Origin: Gammaproteobacteria bacterium
GTDB lineage: Bacteria; Pseudomonadota; Gammaproteobacteria; Ga0077536
Reading direction: 5' to 3'
NCBI GenBank assembly: GCA_021773835.1
Contig: JAJFJQ010000008.1
Location: 62,001 to 126,000, forward strand
DNA length: 64,000 nucleotides
Under the pieces are notes generated by a model. It was not told the origin of the DNA, did no database searches, and saw only the letters and a program-made list of their open reading frames with translations. A program made the position numbers and the translations under genes. Shown here in pieces: positions 36,226-45,215 of the stretch (positions are counted from its first letter, which is position 1; each line of letters starts with the position of its first letter).

Positions 36226-38520
36226 ATGGGAAAAGAAGAACAATTCGACACCGCAACGCAAAGTGTTGAAGCCAGTGGCTATAAGGTCGTCGGCACCCGC
36301 CCAATCCGGCCCGACGGCATTGAGAAAGTTACCGGTCGCGCGAACTTCGGCGCCGACTGCAACCTGCCCGGAATGCTCGTCGGCCGCATCATTCGTAGCC
36401 CGCACGCACACGCGCGCATCGTATCGATAAACACGGATAAGGCGCTGGCCTTGGCCGGTGTAAAAGCGGTGGTAACGTCCGCCGACTTTCCGGAGATTGG
36501 CCCCAAAGCGCGTGGTGCCGGCGAAGCTCCGGTTAGTTTTCGCGACATGTCGCGCAACATCATGGCCCGAGATAAAGCACTGTACGACGGACATGCCGTA
36601 GCCGCCGTTGCCGCCACGACCGCCGCCATTGCTGATCAAGCAGCCGCACTCATCGAGGTCGAATACGAGGTTCTGCCACACGTACTTGATGCGCGCGAAG
36701 CAATGAAGCCAGACGCACCATTGCTACACGACGACTTGTTTACCAAGGGCCTGGATCCAAAACCGGAAACTCCGTCGAACGTTAGCCAACGATTCGAGTT
36801 TGGCATCGGTGATACGGCAGCCGGATTCGCTGCCGCCGACGTCATCGTCGAGCATGATTTCACGACCCAATGCGTACATCAGGGCTATATCGAAACCCAT
36901 GCCTGCGTCGCGAATACCACCGAAGATGGTATGTCCACCGTTTGGGCGAGCAGCCAAGGCCAATTCATGGTGCGTAACTACAGCGCCACGGTGTGCGGCA
37001 TGGACATTACGAAGGTGCGGGTAATGCCCGCGGAGATTGGCGGCGGCTTCGGCGGCAAAACCACGGTCTACCTAGAACCGGTTGCAATCATGTTGTCCAA
37101 GAAGGCCGGCAAGCCGGTCAAGATAGTCATGAATCGTGAAGACGTCTTTCGTGCGACGGGCCCGACTTCCGGCGGGCACGCGCACGCCAAAATCGGCGCA
37201 AAGAAAGACGGTACGATCACCGCCGGTGAACTAACCATGGAATACGAAGCCGGTGCGTTCCCAGGGTCGCCGGTGCAATTCGGGTGTATGACGGGGTATG
37301 CGCCATACGATATCGAAAATGTAAAAGCGGTTGGCTTTGACGTCGTAGTCAACCGTCCCAAAGTCGCGGCCTACCGCGCACCCGGCGCACCAGTTGCGGC
37401 CTTTGCGGTGGAATCTGCGCTTGACGAGCTGGCGAAGAAACTTGGGATGGATCCCATCGCGTTGCGTGAAAAGAATGCCGCGACCGAGGGCACGCAAGCT
37501 GCCTATGGACCGAAGTTTCAACGCATTGGTTATCTTGAGACCTTACAAGCAGCGAAGAATCACCCGCATTACTCGGCGCCGCTTGGACCAAACCAAGGCC
37601 GCGGCGTTGCCTCGGGGTTTTGGTTCAATATTGGTGGCGAGTCGAGCGCGGCAATGCATGTAAACGAAGACGGCACCGTCGAGGTCGTCACGGCGAATCC
37701 AGATATCGGCGGTTCGCGCGCGTCAATGGGAATCATGGCAGCGGAAGTTCTGGGTATCGACGTCTCGCAGGTCAAGCCATTGATCGCCGATACCGCTTCC
37801 AGCGCCTATAGCATGCTGACCGGCGGCAGCCGCGTCACCTTTGCGGTCGGAAAAGCTGTGTGCGAAGCCGCAGACGATGTGGTGGTCCAGCTCCGCGAAC
37901 GCGCAGCCAAAGTATGGGATGTCGATATCGAGGCAGTCGAATGGAAAGACGGCGCCGCGATCAATACTAAATCCGATAGCGGCGAATCCTTAAGCTTAAA
38001 AGCCATCGCCAACACCGCCGGTAAGACAGGCGGTCCGATAAGTGGCAAAGCCAACATTAACGCAACCGGTGCGGGGCCGGGCTTCGGCACGCATATTTGC
38101 GATATCGAAGTTGATCCGGAAACCGGCCGCTCCTCGGTCGTTCGCTATACCGCGATCCAAGATGTGGGTACCGCGATCCATCCAAGCTATGTCGAAGGAC
38201 AACTTCAGGGCGGCGCCGTACAAGGTATCGGCTGGGCGCTGAACGAAGAATACATCTACGACGACAAAGGCTGTTTACAAAACGGTGGCTTTCTCGATTA
38301 CCGAGTGCCGGTTGCCTCTGACCTACCGATGATCGACACGGTATTGGTCGAAGTGCCAAACCCAGGGCATCGCTTTGGCGTGCGCGGGGTTGGCGAAGTC
38401 CCGATCATTCCACCGTTGGCCGCCGTCGCGAACGCCGTAGCTGCGGCCGCAGACGTGCGCATGACCGACCTGCCGATTTCGCCACCGAAACTACTTGCGG
38501 CAATTGACGGGGCCAAATAA
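36226..38520 (+). CDS. molybdenum hydroxylase large subunit (XdhB/CoxL family, substrate unknown)
   Basis: 764 residues from ATG 36226 with GGAG upstream. Molybdopterin-binding motifs: GGGFGGKTTVYLEPVA, the active-site loop AYRAPGAP and the catalytic Glu in GVRGVGEVPI near the C-terminus. The loop is not the AYRCSFR of true CO dehydrogenase (form I) nor AYRGAGR (form II), so CO oxidation is unlikely; hydroxylation of an aromatic or N-heterocyclic compound or a CoA ester fits better. Cofactor is inferred as MCD or MPT. Confidence 0.92.
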   Translation: MGKEEQFDTATQSVEASGYKVVGTRPIRPDGIEKVTGRANFGADCNLPGMLVGRIIRSPHAHARIVSINTDKALALAGVKAVVTSADFPEIGPKARGAGEAPVSFRDMSRNIMARDKALYDGHAVAAVAATTAAIADQAAALIEVEYEVLPHVLDAREAMKPDAPLLHDDLFTKGLDPKPETPSNVSQRFEFGIGDTAAGFAAADVIVEHDFTTQCVHQGYIETHACVANTTEDGMSTVWASSQGQFMVRNYSATVCGMDITKVRVMPAEIGGGFGGKTTVYLEPVAIMLSKKAGKPVKIVMNREDVFRATGPTSGGHAHAKIGAKKDGTITAGELTMEYEAGAFPGSPVQFGCMTGYAPYDIENVKAVGFDVVVNRPKVAAYRAPGAPVAAFAVESALDELAKKLGMDPIALREKNAATEGTQAAYGPKFQRIGYLETLQAAKNHPHYSAPLGPNQGRGVASGFWFNIGGESSAAMHVNEDGTVEVVTANPDIGGSRASMGIMAAEVLGIDVSQVKPLIADTASSAYSMLTGGSRVTFAVGKAVCEAADDVVVQLRERAAKVWDVDIEAVEWKDGAAINTKSDSGESLSLKAIANTAGKTGGPISGKANINATGAGPGFGTHICDIEVDPETGRSSVVRYTAIQDVGTAIHPSYVEGQLQGGAVQGIGWALNEEYIYDDKGCLQNGGFLDYRVPVASDLPMIDTVLVEVPNPGHRFGVRGVGEVPIIPPLAAVANAVAAAADVRMTDLPISPPKLLAAIDGAK

Positions 38521-38561
38521 AGCGGGCAAAGCCAAAAATCTAGCAGCTGTCGCTTGAGATA

Positions 38562-38810
38562 GTGGCGAAGGTTGTTCTGCAGCGCGAGGTCGCGCGCGAC
38601 TTTGCCAATGGTGAAGCCGAGCTTGAGATCCTGGCGGACGATGTCCGCCAGTTGATCAATAAGCTCGATCTAAAATTCCCAGGCATCGGCGAGCGTCTGA
38701 GAGATCGCACCGCGGTCGCGATCGACGGCGAGATATTCCAAGATCCATTACTCCAGCCAATCCACGAAAACAGTGAAGTCTATTTCCTGCCGATGATCGA
38801 GGGCGGTTGA
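38562..38810 (+). CDS. MoaD/ThiS-like sulfur-carrier protein
   Basis: 82 residues, GTG start, beta-grasp pattern (VVLQREVARDF, DVRQLINKLDLKFPGIG, TAVAIDGEIFQD) and ending in the diglycine EGG that is needed for thiocarboxylate formation. This is the small subunit role of molybdopterin synthase or a related sulfur carrier. It lies directly after the large Mo subunit gene, so it may supply sulfur for this enzyme's cofactor. No MoaE is in the window. Confidence 0.85.
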   Translation: MAKVVLQREVARDFANGEAELEILADDVRQLINKLDLKFPGIGERLRDRTAVAIDGEIFQDPLLQPIHENSEVYFLPMIEGG

Positions 38811-39742
38811 TGACGCTCGCATCAGACCCGACCGTAAGCACCGGTAGGTTCGCACCAACACTGCCGGCACCTAGTTGGTTTCATTGGGCGTTGACCTATC
38901 CGCTGACGTCGAATTTTGTCGAGGTCGAGGCTTGTCCAATACATTACCTGCGCTGGCCAGGCCCCCGGGAGGGCCAAAAGCGTGGTCTGCTGTTCGTCCA
39001 CGGCGGCGGCGCGCACGCGAATTGGTGGCGCTTTATCGCACCGTTTTTTACCCAAGATTTTACCGTCGCGGCACTCGACCTCTCCGGTATGGGCGACAGC
39101 GGCCACCGTGAACAATACAGTGCGGCGCAACGCGCCAACGAGATGCGCGCCGTGATCGACGCGGCCGGTCTCGGACCTAATCCGTTTGTGGTCGGTCATT
39201 CATTTGGTGGATTTATGACCATGCGATTCGGTGCGGATTACGGTGACGAGATCGGCGGCGCAGTGATTGTCGATTCGCCAATACGACGTCCCGAAGAACG
39301 CGATAAATTCAAACCACCGACGGCTAGCCGCCTACACGTGTATGACAGCTTTGAGACGGCGGCGCAGCGCTTTCGCCTACTCCCGGCGCAGCACTGCATC
39401 AATGACTTTATCGTCGATTTTGTTGCCCGCCATTCAATCAAGGAGACCAACGATGGCTGGACATGGAAATTTGACGTTGGTGTGCTCTCCTCACGCCGTT
39501 TCGGCGAGCCGTTTCACGAGCACCTGCAAAAAGTTCGCTGCCGGGCGGCGTTGATATTCGGGCAAAATAGCGCGTTGGTAAGCCGCGATACCGCTGCCTA
39601 CATGTCCGAGCTCATGGGGCCGCAGGCGCCGATCGTCGAAATACCCGAAGCGCAGCACCATGTGATGCTGGACCAGCCACTTGCGTTTATTACCGCGCTA
39701 CGGGCATTGATCGACAGTTGGGTTCGAGCAGAAGTTGCTTGA
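38810..39742 (+). CDS. alpha/beta hydrolase of the molybdenum hydroxylase operon
   Basis: 310 residues from the ATG at 38810, which overlaps the preceding TGA (TGATG). Alpha/beta hydrolase motifs: LLFVHGGGAHANWW, VVGHSFGGFMT with nucleophile Ser, and AQHHVMLDQP with His. Its place as last gene of the operon suggests it hydrolyses the hydroxylated product or a lactone/ester/C-C bond in that pathway. An in-frame TTG one codon upstream is less likely as start. Confidence 0.9.
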   Translation: MTLASDPTVSTGRFAPTLPAPSWFHWALTYPLTSNFVEVEACPIHYLRWPGPREGQKRGLLFVHGGGAHANWWRFIAPFFTQDFTVAALDLSGMGDSGHREQYSAAQRANEMRAVIDAAGLGPNPFVVGHSFGGFMTMRFGADYGDEIGGAVIVDSPIRRPEERDKFKPPTASRLHVYDSFETAAQRFRLLPAQHCINDFIVDFVARHSIKETNDGWTWKFDVGVLSSRRFGEPFHEHLQKVRCRAALIFGQNSALVSRDTAAYMSELMGPQAPIVEIPEAQHHVMLDQPLAFITALRALIDSWVRAEVA

Positions 39743-39889
39743 GCCACTCACAACGACAAACCCGATAAAGTTGACATTGATGCCCAATCGACCGAGGATT
39801 TTCGGTCACTAGAAAAATCAACTTCGCGTAAGGTCCACGACCCAAGCCCGGCGAGTTCGACTCCGCGATAACTAGAAGGATCACACAAT

Positions 39890-40540
39890 ATGAAACTACT
39901 GAATTCGTTTGGCCCAAACCCACGCGCGGTGCGCATGGCCTTGCTCGAGAAAGGTATCGACATGGAGTTCGTAGAACACGACCTCATGGGCGGCGAGAAT
40001 CGCGCCGACGCGTACTCTAAGAAAAATCCCGGCGCGCAGATGCCGGCGCTTGAACTCGACGACGGTACTGTGTTCGGCGAGACAACAACTATCTGCGAAT
40101 ACCTTGAGGAAAAACACCCGACGCCCGCGTTGATCGGTGCCACGGCAGAAGAGCGCGCCAATACGCGCCAATGGATCCGGCGCGTAGAGCTCGGTCTCAC
40201 GGAGCATATGTACAACGCGTTTCGCTACGCCGAAGGGATCGACATTTTTCGCGATCGCATGGTCGTCATCCCCGAAGCCGCAGACGGCTTGAAGGCCAAG
40301 GCGGCTGACGCACGTAAGTGGCTCGATGGACAGATCGCTGGACGCGACTTCATTGCCGGCGACAAATTCACGTTCGCCGATATCGTTCTATATTGCTGCA
40401 CGGATTTCGCAAAAGGTGTCGCCCAGCCGATCGAAGGCGAGCTTAAAAATCTTACCGCCTGGTTCGCTCGGGTAGATGCACGGCCAAGCGCGGCGGCGAG
40501 TCTGCACCCAGCGGCAAGCCAGGTAAATATGCAAGGCTAG
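39890..40540 (+). CDS. glutathione S-transferase, copy 1
   Basis: 216 residues: thioredoxin fold with the glutathione-site cis-Pro region (QMPALELDDG) and GETTTICEYLEE, then the helical C-domain ending YCCTDFAKG. It conjugates glutathione or isomerises/dehalogenates a substrate, and may detoxify products of the nearby pathways. Copy 2 follows after 135 bases that contain a terminator-like hairpin. Confidence 0.93.
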   Translation: MKLLNSFGPNPRAVRMALLEKGIDMEFVEHDLMGGENRADAYSKKNPGAQMPALELDDGTVFGETTTICEYLEEKHPTPALIGATAEERANTRQWIRRVELGLTEHMYNAFRYAEGIDIFRDRMVVIPEAADGLKAKAADARKWLDGQIAGRDFIAGDKFTFADIVLYCCTDFAKGVAQPIEGELKNLTAWFARVDARPSAAASLHPAASQVNMQG

Positions 40541-40545
40541 ACCGA

Positions 40546-40578
40546 AGGCGCGTGCGAAGTTTCGCTTCGCTCGCGCCT
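40546..40578. terminator. hairpin between the two glutathione S-transferase genes
   Basis: AGGCGCG (40546-40552) pairs with CGCGCCT (40572-40578), and inside it CGAAG pairs with CTTCG around TTTCG: a 12-base-pair stem with a 2x2 internal loop. It begins 6 bases after the first GST stop. There is no long T-run, so it could be a terminator or a REP. Confidence 0.5.
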
Positions 40579-40674
40579 TACCCCCAAGCGATGGTCGCTG
40601 CCCCACAGGACCCATCTCGATTTGACCGCCAACATCCGCTTACTGGATCCCCGATCCCTGTGATGGAGACGTAA

Positions 40675-41325
40675 ATGAAGCTGTTGAATTCCTTTGGTCC
40701 CAATCCACGCGCCGTACGCATGTTTATTATTGAAAAAAACATCGACATCCCATTCCAGGAACACGATATAAGGGACGCAGAAAACCGGGGAGCGGCGTAT
40801 CTGAAAAAAAATCCGGCGGGTCAGATGCCGGCCTTGGAACTCGACGACGGCACCGTATACGGCGAAACGACGGCGATCTGCGAGTATCTCGAAGAAAAAC
40901 AACCGACCCCGGTATTGTTCGGCGCGACAGCTGAAGAGCGCGCCAATACGCGACAATGGATCCGCCGTATTGAATTGAATATCACCGAACATTCCTACAA
41001 CGGATTTCGTTATGGCGCCGGGATAGAGGTTTTCCGCGAGCGCCTGTTCGTCATCCCCGAAGCCGCGGATGGCTTGCAGGCAAAAGCTGCTGACGCAAAA
41101 AGATGGTTGAACGACCAAATTGATGGACGCGAATTCATTGCTGGCGACAAATTCACGTTTGCCGACATCGTGCTTTACTGCTGCCAAGACTTCGTCAAGG
41201 ATGTCGGACAGCCTATTGACAGCAGCCTTGATAATCTTACCGCGTGGTTTGCACGCATAGATGCACGCCCGAGCGCGACCGCCTCCATACACCCGAGCGC
41301 AGCTGAGCGGCAACGCCGCGGTTAG
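40675..41325 (+). CDS. glutathione S-transferase, copy 2
   Basis: 216 residues, the same length as copy 1 and alignable without gaps; most residues are identical (MKLLNSFGPNPRAVRM, QMPALELDDGTV, ATAEERANTRQWIRR). Differences cluster at the C-terminus and in residues 17-42, near the substrate side, so specificity may differ. GGAG precedes the ATG. Followed after 33 bases by the carboxyltransferase gene. Confidence 0.93.
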   Translation: MKLLNSFGPNPRAVRMFIIEKNIDIPFQEHDIRDAENRGAAYLKKNPAGQMPALELDDGTVYGETTAICEYLEEKQPTPVLFGATAEERANTRQWIRRIELNITEHSYNGFRYGAGIEVFRERLFVIPEAADGLQAKAADAKRWLNDQIDGREFIAGDKFTFADIVLYCCQDFVKDVGQPIDSSLDNLTAWFARIDARPSATASIHPSAAERQRRG

Positions 41326-41358
41326 GGGTGGCGCAGAAATCCCGTTGAGTGCCTTCAA

Positions 41359-42921
41359 ATGAGCTGGCAAGACCACGTTGACAAGATCGCGCAACGGCGA
41401 GAACTCGCCCGCGCGCAAGGCGGATCCGAGGGTGTAGCGAAGCAGCACGAACGTGGAAAATTAACCGTACGCGAACGCATCGACCGTTTGCTCGACGACG
41501 GTTCTTTTCGCGAACATGGGCGCATCGCAGGCGGCGCGCTACTCGACGACGCCGGCGAGATTGAACAATTTACCCCCGCGAACTACGTCGTTGGCTTCGG
41601 CACAATTGACGATCGGCGAATCGTCGTTGGCGGAGAAGACTTTACTCTGAAAGGTGGTTCACCGAACGCCGCCGGCTTACGCAAAAGTGTCTATGCCGAA
41701 CACCTCGCGGTTCAATATCGCACCCCACTGGTACGTTTGCTGGAAGGTGGCGGCGGAAGCGTTGGTGGGGGCGACAGCGACCCACGTAAACCAAAGACCG
41801 TCGGCAGCCCGCTATACGATCCTCCACGATTTCGCATCATCGCCGAAGCGATGGGCAGCGTCCCAGTGGCCTCCGCGGCGCTCGGTCCGGTTGCGGGTTT
41901 TCCAGCCGGCCGGCTCGTCGCCTCGCACTTTTCCGTAATGACCGAGGCCACATCGCAGGTCATGATTGGTGGACCAGCTTTGGTAAAGCGCGCACTCGGC
42001 CGGACCATGACGAAGGAAGAGCTTGGCGGCGTTGCTATCCACGCGCGATCGGGTGTCGTCGACAACACCGCAGTGGACGAAGCGGACGCGTTTGACCAGA
42101 TCCGAAGATTTCTTAGCTACCTACCATCTAGTGTTTGGGAACGTGCGCAGCGGCAGCCATGCAAAGACCCGTGCGATCGCTGCGACGACGAGTTGCTCTC
42201 GATCGTGCCGAACAATTCGCGTCACCCATTTGATATGGGGCGCGTAATCGATCTAGTCGTCGACAGAGATTCGTTCTTCCCGATGATGCCGGCTTACGGC
42301 CCATCACTGATCGTAGGACTCGCAAGAATCAATGGACAAGCCGTCGGCATTACTGCCAACGACTGTCGCTCCCTCGCCGGTGCCATGACAGCCGCGGCCG
42401 CGCAAAAGATGCGCCGGATGATTGAGATGTGCGACACCTTTCATTTGCCCTTAGTCAATTTTGTCGACGAACCCGGATTTATGATCGGACCGGATGCCGA
42501 GGCCGACGCCACGATCCGATACGGTATGGCCGCCGTAGCCGCAGCGGCCACGGCATCGATTCCGTCGGCATCGGTGCGGGTACATAAATCTTTTGGCGTC
42601 GCCGGTGCTGCACATTACTGCCCGGACGCCTACGTCTTAGACTGGCCGTCGGCACAATCCGGCGCCTTGCCGCTCGAAGGCGGGGTTGCCGTTGCCTTCG
42701 GACGCGATATCGCAGCCGCGGCCGACCCCGAAGCCAGGCGACGAGAACTCGAAGAACGCTTCGCCGCCGCGCGTAATCCATTTGGTGCTGCGGAGTCGTT
42801 TGCCGTCCACGACATCATCGATCCGCGAGAGACCCGCCCAATGTTGTGCGAATGGGTTGAATGGATCCAGCCGCGTTTGGAGACCCTGATCGGGGAGACT
42901 CGGTTCACGATGCGGCCGTAA
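41359..42921 (+). CDS. acyl-CoA carboxyltransferase (propionyl/methylcrotonyl-CoA carboxylase beta-like)
   Basis: 520 residues of the carboxyltransferase (AccD/PccB) family: GKLTVRERIDRLLDDGSF, GGGGSVGGGDSD, GGPALVKRALG, GFMIGPDAEAD and SFGVAGAAH. The family transfers CO2 from biotin to an acyl-CoA (propionyl-, methylcrotonyl- or a longer acyl-CoA) or, in decarboxylases, the reverse. No biotin carboxylase or biotin carrier gene is in the window, so it depends on a distant partner or acts in another reaction. Probably co-transcribed with GST copy 2. Confidence 0.9.
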   Translation: MSWQDHVDKIAQRRELARAQGGSEGVAKQHERGKLTVRERIDRLLDDGSFREHGRIAGGALLDDAGEIEQFTPANYVVGFGTIDDRRIVVGGEDFTLKGGSPNAAGLRKSVYAEHLAVQYRTPLVRLLEGGGGSVGGGDSDPRKPKTVGSPLYDPPRFRIIAEAMGSVPVASAALGPVAGFPAGRLVASHFSVMTEATSQVMIGGPALVKRALGRTMTKEELGGVAIHARSGVVDNTAVDEADAFDQIRRFLSYLPSSVWERAQRQPCKDPCDRCDDELLSIVPNNSRHPFDMGRVIDLVVDRDSFFPMMPAYGPSLIVGLARINGQAVGITANDCRSLAGAMTAAAAQKMRRMIEMCDTFHLPLVNFVDEPGFMIGPDAEADATIRYGMAAVAAAATASIPSASVRVHKSFGVAGAAHYCPDAYVLDWPSAQSGALPLEGGVAVAFGRDIAAAADPEARRRELEERFAAARNPFGAAESFAVHDIIDPRETRPMLCEWVEWIQPRLETLIGETRFTMRP

Positions 42922-43032
42922 CTTCCAACAGAATCTGTAGCAAATGAAAACAAGCCAATCGGCGCAAAACCGGATACTGCACAGCGCGGCCGAATCGAGC
43001 ATAATGCCGCCACCTTAGAGGAGGAGATAATA

Positions 43033-43767
43033 ATGAATATTACGACTGAGAACGTGTCGATACCCGTTGGTAGCGACGCCATGCCCGCCTATATTGCACG
43101 ACCGGAAGGCAGCGACACTCTACCCGCCGTTATTGTTTGGATGGAAATATTTGGTGTCAATTCGCACATCCAAGAAGTAACCGAACGAGTGGCGAAAGAA
43201 GGTTACGTTGCCTGCGCGCCAAATTTTTTCCACCGGGTGGCACCGAAACTCAACCTTAACTACGACGAAGCCGGCATGAACGAAGGCATCGAACACATGA
43301 TGAAACTTACGGCCGACAATATGATCGCCGATCAGAAGGCGACGATTGCCTACCTCAACGGTCGCGGCGACGTAACCGGTAAGATCGGGGCGATGGGTTT
43401 TTGCATTGGTGGTCATATGACCTACCTCACCGCATGCGAAAATGATATCGCTGCTGCAGCCAGCTTTTACGGCGGCGGCATCGCCGCACCCGAAGGTCCC
43501 GGTGGTGCTGCATCAACGATCAGCCGCACGGGAAATATTAATTGTCCCATTCTGTGCCTATTTGGCGGACTCGATGCGCATATCCCGGTGGAACACACCG
43601 ACGCGGTAGACGCAGCGCTGAAAGAACATGGGCGCAACGGCGAAGTTGTCGTCTACGACGACGCTGACCATGGTTTCTTCTGTGATCAACGGGCGAGTTT
43701 TAACGCCAACGCAAGCGCCGACGCGTGGACTCGAACCAAGAGCTTGTTTGCAGAGAACCTCAGGTAA
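43033..43767 (+). CDS. dienelactone hydrolase family protein
   Basis: 244 residues; catalytic triad visible as Cys124 in GFCIGG, Asp181 in GGLDAHIP and His213 in DADHGFF. The family opens dienelactones of chloro- or hydroxy-muconate pathways and similar esters. A strong GAGGAG site lies before the ATG and a CATAAT box near 43000. It stands alone on the plus strand, followed by a repeat pair and the convergent cinA-like gene. Confidence 0.92.
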   Translation: MNITTENVSIPVGSDAMPAYIARPEGSDTLPAVIVWMEIFGVNSHIQEVTERVAKEGYVACAPNFFHRVAPKLNLNYDEAGMNEGIEHMMKLTADNMIADQKATIAYLNGRGDVTGKIGAMGFCIGGHMTYLTACENDIAAAASFYGGGIAAPEGPGGAASTISRTGNINCPILCLFGGLDAHIPVEHTDAVDAALKEHGRNGEVVVYDDADHGFFCDQRASFNANASADAWTRTKSLFAENLR

Positions 43768-43787
43768 GTCAGACACGAGTCTCACCA

Positions 43788-43890
43788 CGTTCGTCATCGC
43801 GCGGACCAGGTCCAGGATCCTAATAAAATAAGGCCGCTTTCTGCGGGCACTGATTTTAATGGATGCCGGACCAGGTCCGGCATGACGAGG
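43788..43890. repeat. pair of REP-like palindromes in opposite orientation
   Basis: Copy A (about 43788-43820) has CGTCATCGCGCGGACCAGG followed by TCCAGGATCC. Copy B (43861-43890) has TGCCGGACC-A-GGTCCGGCA, a perfect 9-base palindrome, then TGACGAGG; it is the reverse of copy A. The 40 bases between them are AT-rich. It lies between convergent genes, where it could end transcription from both sides. The form resembles BIME-type repeats. Confidence 0.6.
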
Positions 43891-43898
43891 CGGTGGAT

Positions 43899-45131
43899 CT
43901 AGGCGAGTAGTTTCAGGCGCAAATAGTTGAGTAAGCTGATCACGCTGTATTGACGGATGCGTTCACGGTCACCCGGCAGTCGTACCTGTTCGACTTCGGT
44001 CCCGGCGGCGGTGGACAGGCCTAAAAATGTCGTCCCGGGCGGTCGCTCGCCGGTTACAGGTAAGTCGAATAGGCTTGTTGTCGCGATACCGACATCGGCG
44101 CCAAGCGATTCGCGCACGGCACTCGCCATCGTCGCGGCAGCCTCTTCCGTCCCAATTGCGTCATGCGGTACACCAAGCACCGACTCGCGCACGCTGCCGG
44201 CGACCGGCACAATCGCACCTCGAAAGACCTCACCCGAGCCGTCGATGGCGCTCAAGCGAGTGCTGATCAACCCGCCACTGCTGATCTCGGCGACTGCCAA
44301 AGTCAAACCCTTACGTCGTAAGCCGTCCAGCACCACCGATTCCATCGTCTGGTCGTCGACCGCAAAGATGTAGTGACCAAGTATCTGTCGCAGGGCCGAT
44401 TCTTCGGCGTCCAACATTGCGATCGCACTTGGTTCATCTTGCGTCTTTACGGTGATCCGGACTTTGATCCCTTCGATACCGCTCGCTTGAAATGCAAGCG
44501 TAGCGGAGCCTTCGGTATCGAGTGTTTCAATCCGTTCACTTAGGAGTTCAGCCAGCCCCGATTCTGAATGGCCCCAGGTCTTCAATACACGGCTCTTAAT
44601 GATCCCGCCGAAACCGGCGCGGCGCTGCAGATCGGCCAATATCGTGCCGTTCATCATGGTGCGCATCTCATTCGGAACACCGGGAACTGCGTATATAACC
44701 TTTTCTCCCACGGGACAAATCAAACCCGGCGCAGTCCCCGGTTGCTGCGCAATGGTGGTCGCACCTTCGGGCACATCGGCCTGGCGAAGGTTGTTTTGCG
44801 GCATCACCCGGCCCCGCGATTCGAACATTTGCTGAATGCGATCAGCAATCTCGGCGTGCCGTACCAGGCCGACCCCCATCACTTCCGCAATCGCCTCACG
44901 AGTGATGTCGTCTTGAGTTGGCCCAAGTCCGCCACAGGTAATAACCGCATCGCTCCTCGATAGCGAGTGTCGAATGCATTCGACCATCCGCTCGGGGTTA
45001 TCTCCGACCTTCATTTGGTATAAAGAGTCGATCCCAGCGAGCGCTAGTTGCTCGCCGATCCACGACGAATTGGTATCCGTTATCTGGCCGAGTAATAACT
45101 CGGTACCGATGGCTATGACTTCGCAGCGCAT
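43899..45131 (-). CDS. cinA: CinA-family protein
   Basis: 410 residues with the two CinA parts: an N-terminal molybdopterin-binding-like (COG1058) domain (VIAIGTELLLGQITDTNSS, TCGGLGPTQDD) and a C-terminal nicotinamide-mononucleotide deamidase-like domain, though the latter is diverged. CinA acts in pyridine nucleotide salvage and in some bacteria near competence genes. A stand-alone gene here; the ATG at 45131 is the first in frame. Confidence 0.9.
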   Translation of the reverse strand: MRCEVIAIGTELLLGQITDTNSSWIGEQLALAGIDSLYQMKVGDNPERMVECIRHSLSRSDAVITCGGLGPTQDDITREAIAEVMGVGLVRHAEIADRIQQMFESRGRVMPQNNLRQADVPEGATTIAQQPGTAPGLICPVGEKVIYAVPGVPNEMRTMMNGTILADLQRRAGFGGIIKSRVLKTWGHSESGLAELLSERIETLDTEGSATLAFQASGIEGIKVRITVKTQDEPSAIAMLDAEESALRQILGHYIFAVDDQTMESVVLDGLRRKGLTLAVAEISSGGLISTRLSAIDGSGEVFRGAIVPVAGSVRESVLGVPHDAIGTEEAAATMASAVRESLGADVGIATTSLFDLPVTGERPPGTTFLGLSTAAGTEVEQVRLPGDRERIRQYSVISLLNYLRLKLLA

Positions 45132-45215
45132 GACAGCTCGTACATTAATTAAACGGCGTTAGCCATTTAGGGTTTAGATTCGTCGTGCAATGAATTAGTA
45201 ATTACTCAATGACGA

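Noticed and set aside
34878-38520. Aerobic CO dehydrogenase (coxMSL)
   Set aside because: Subunit set and order fit, but the large-subunit active-site loop reads AYRAPGAP, not AYRCSFR (form I) or AYRGAGR (form II). A different hydroxylase substrate is more likely.
38562-38810. ThiS (thiamine) rather than MoaD
   Set aside because: Diglycine ending fits both, but the position within a molybdenum hydroxylase operon favours a MoaD-like role.
40537-41448. Long antisense frame (303 codons) over the second glutathione S-transferase
   Set aside because: Exactly opposite a strongly supported gene; its composition is cysteine- and histidine-rich without domain motifs, as expected for a shadow frame in GC-biased DNA.
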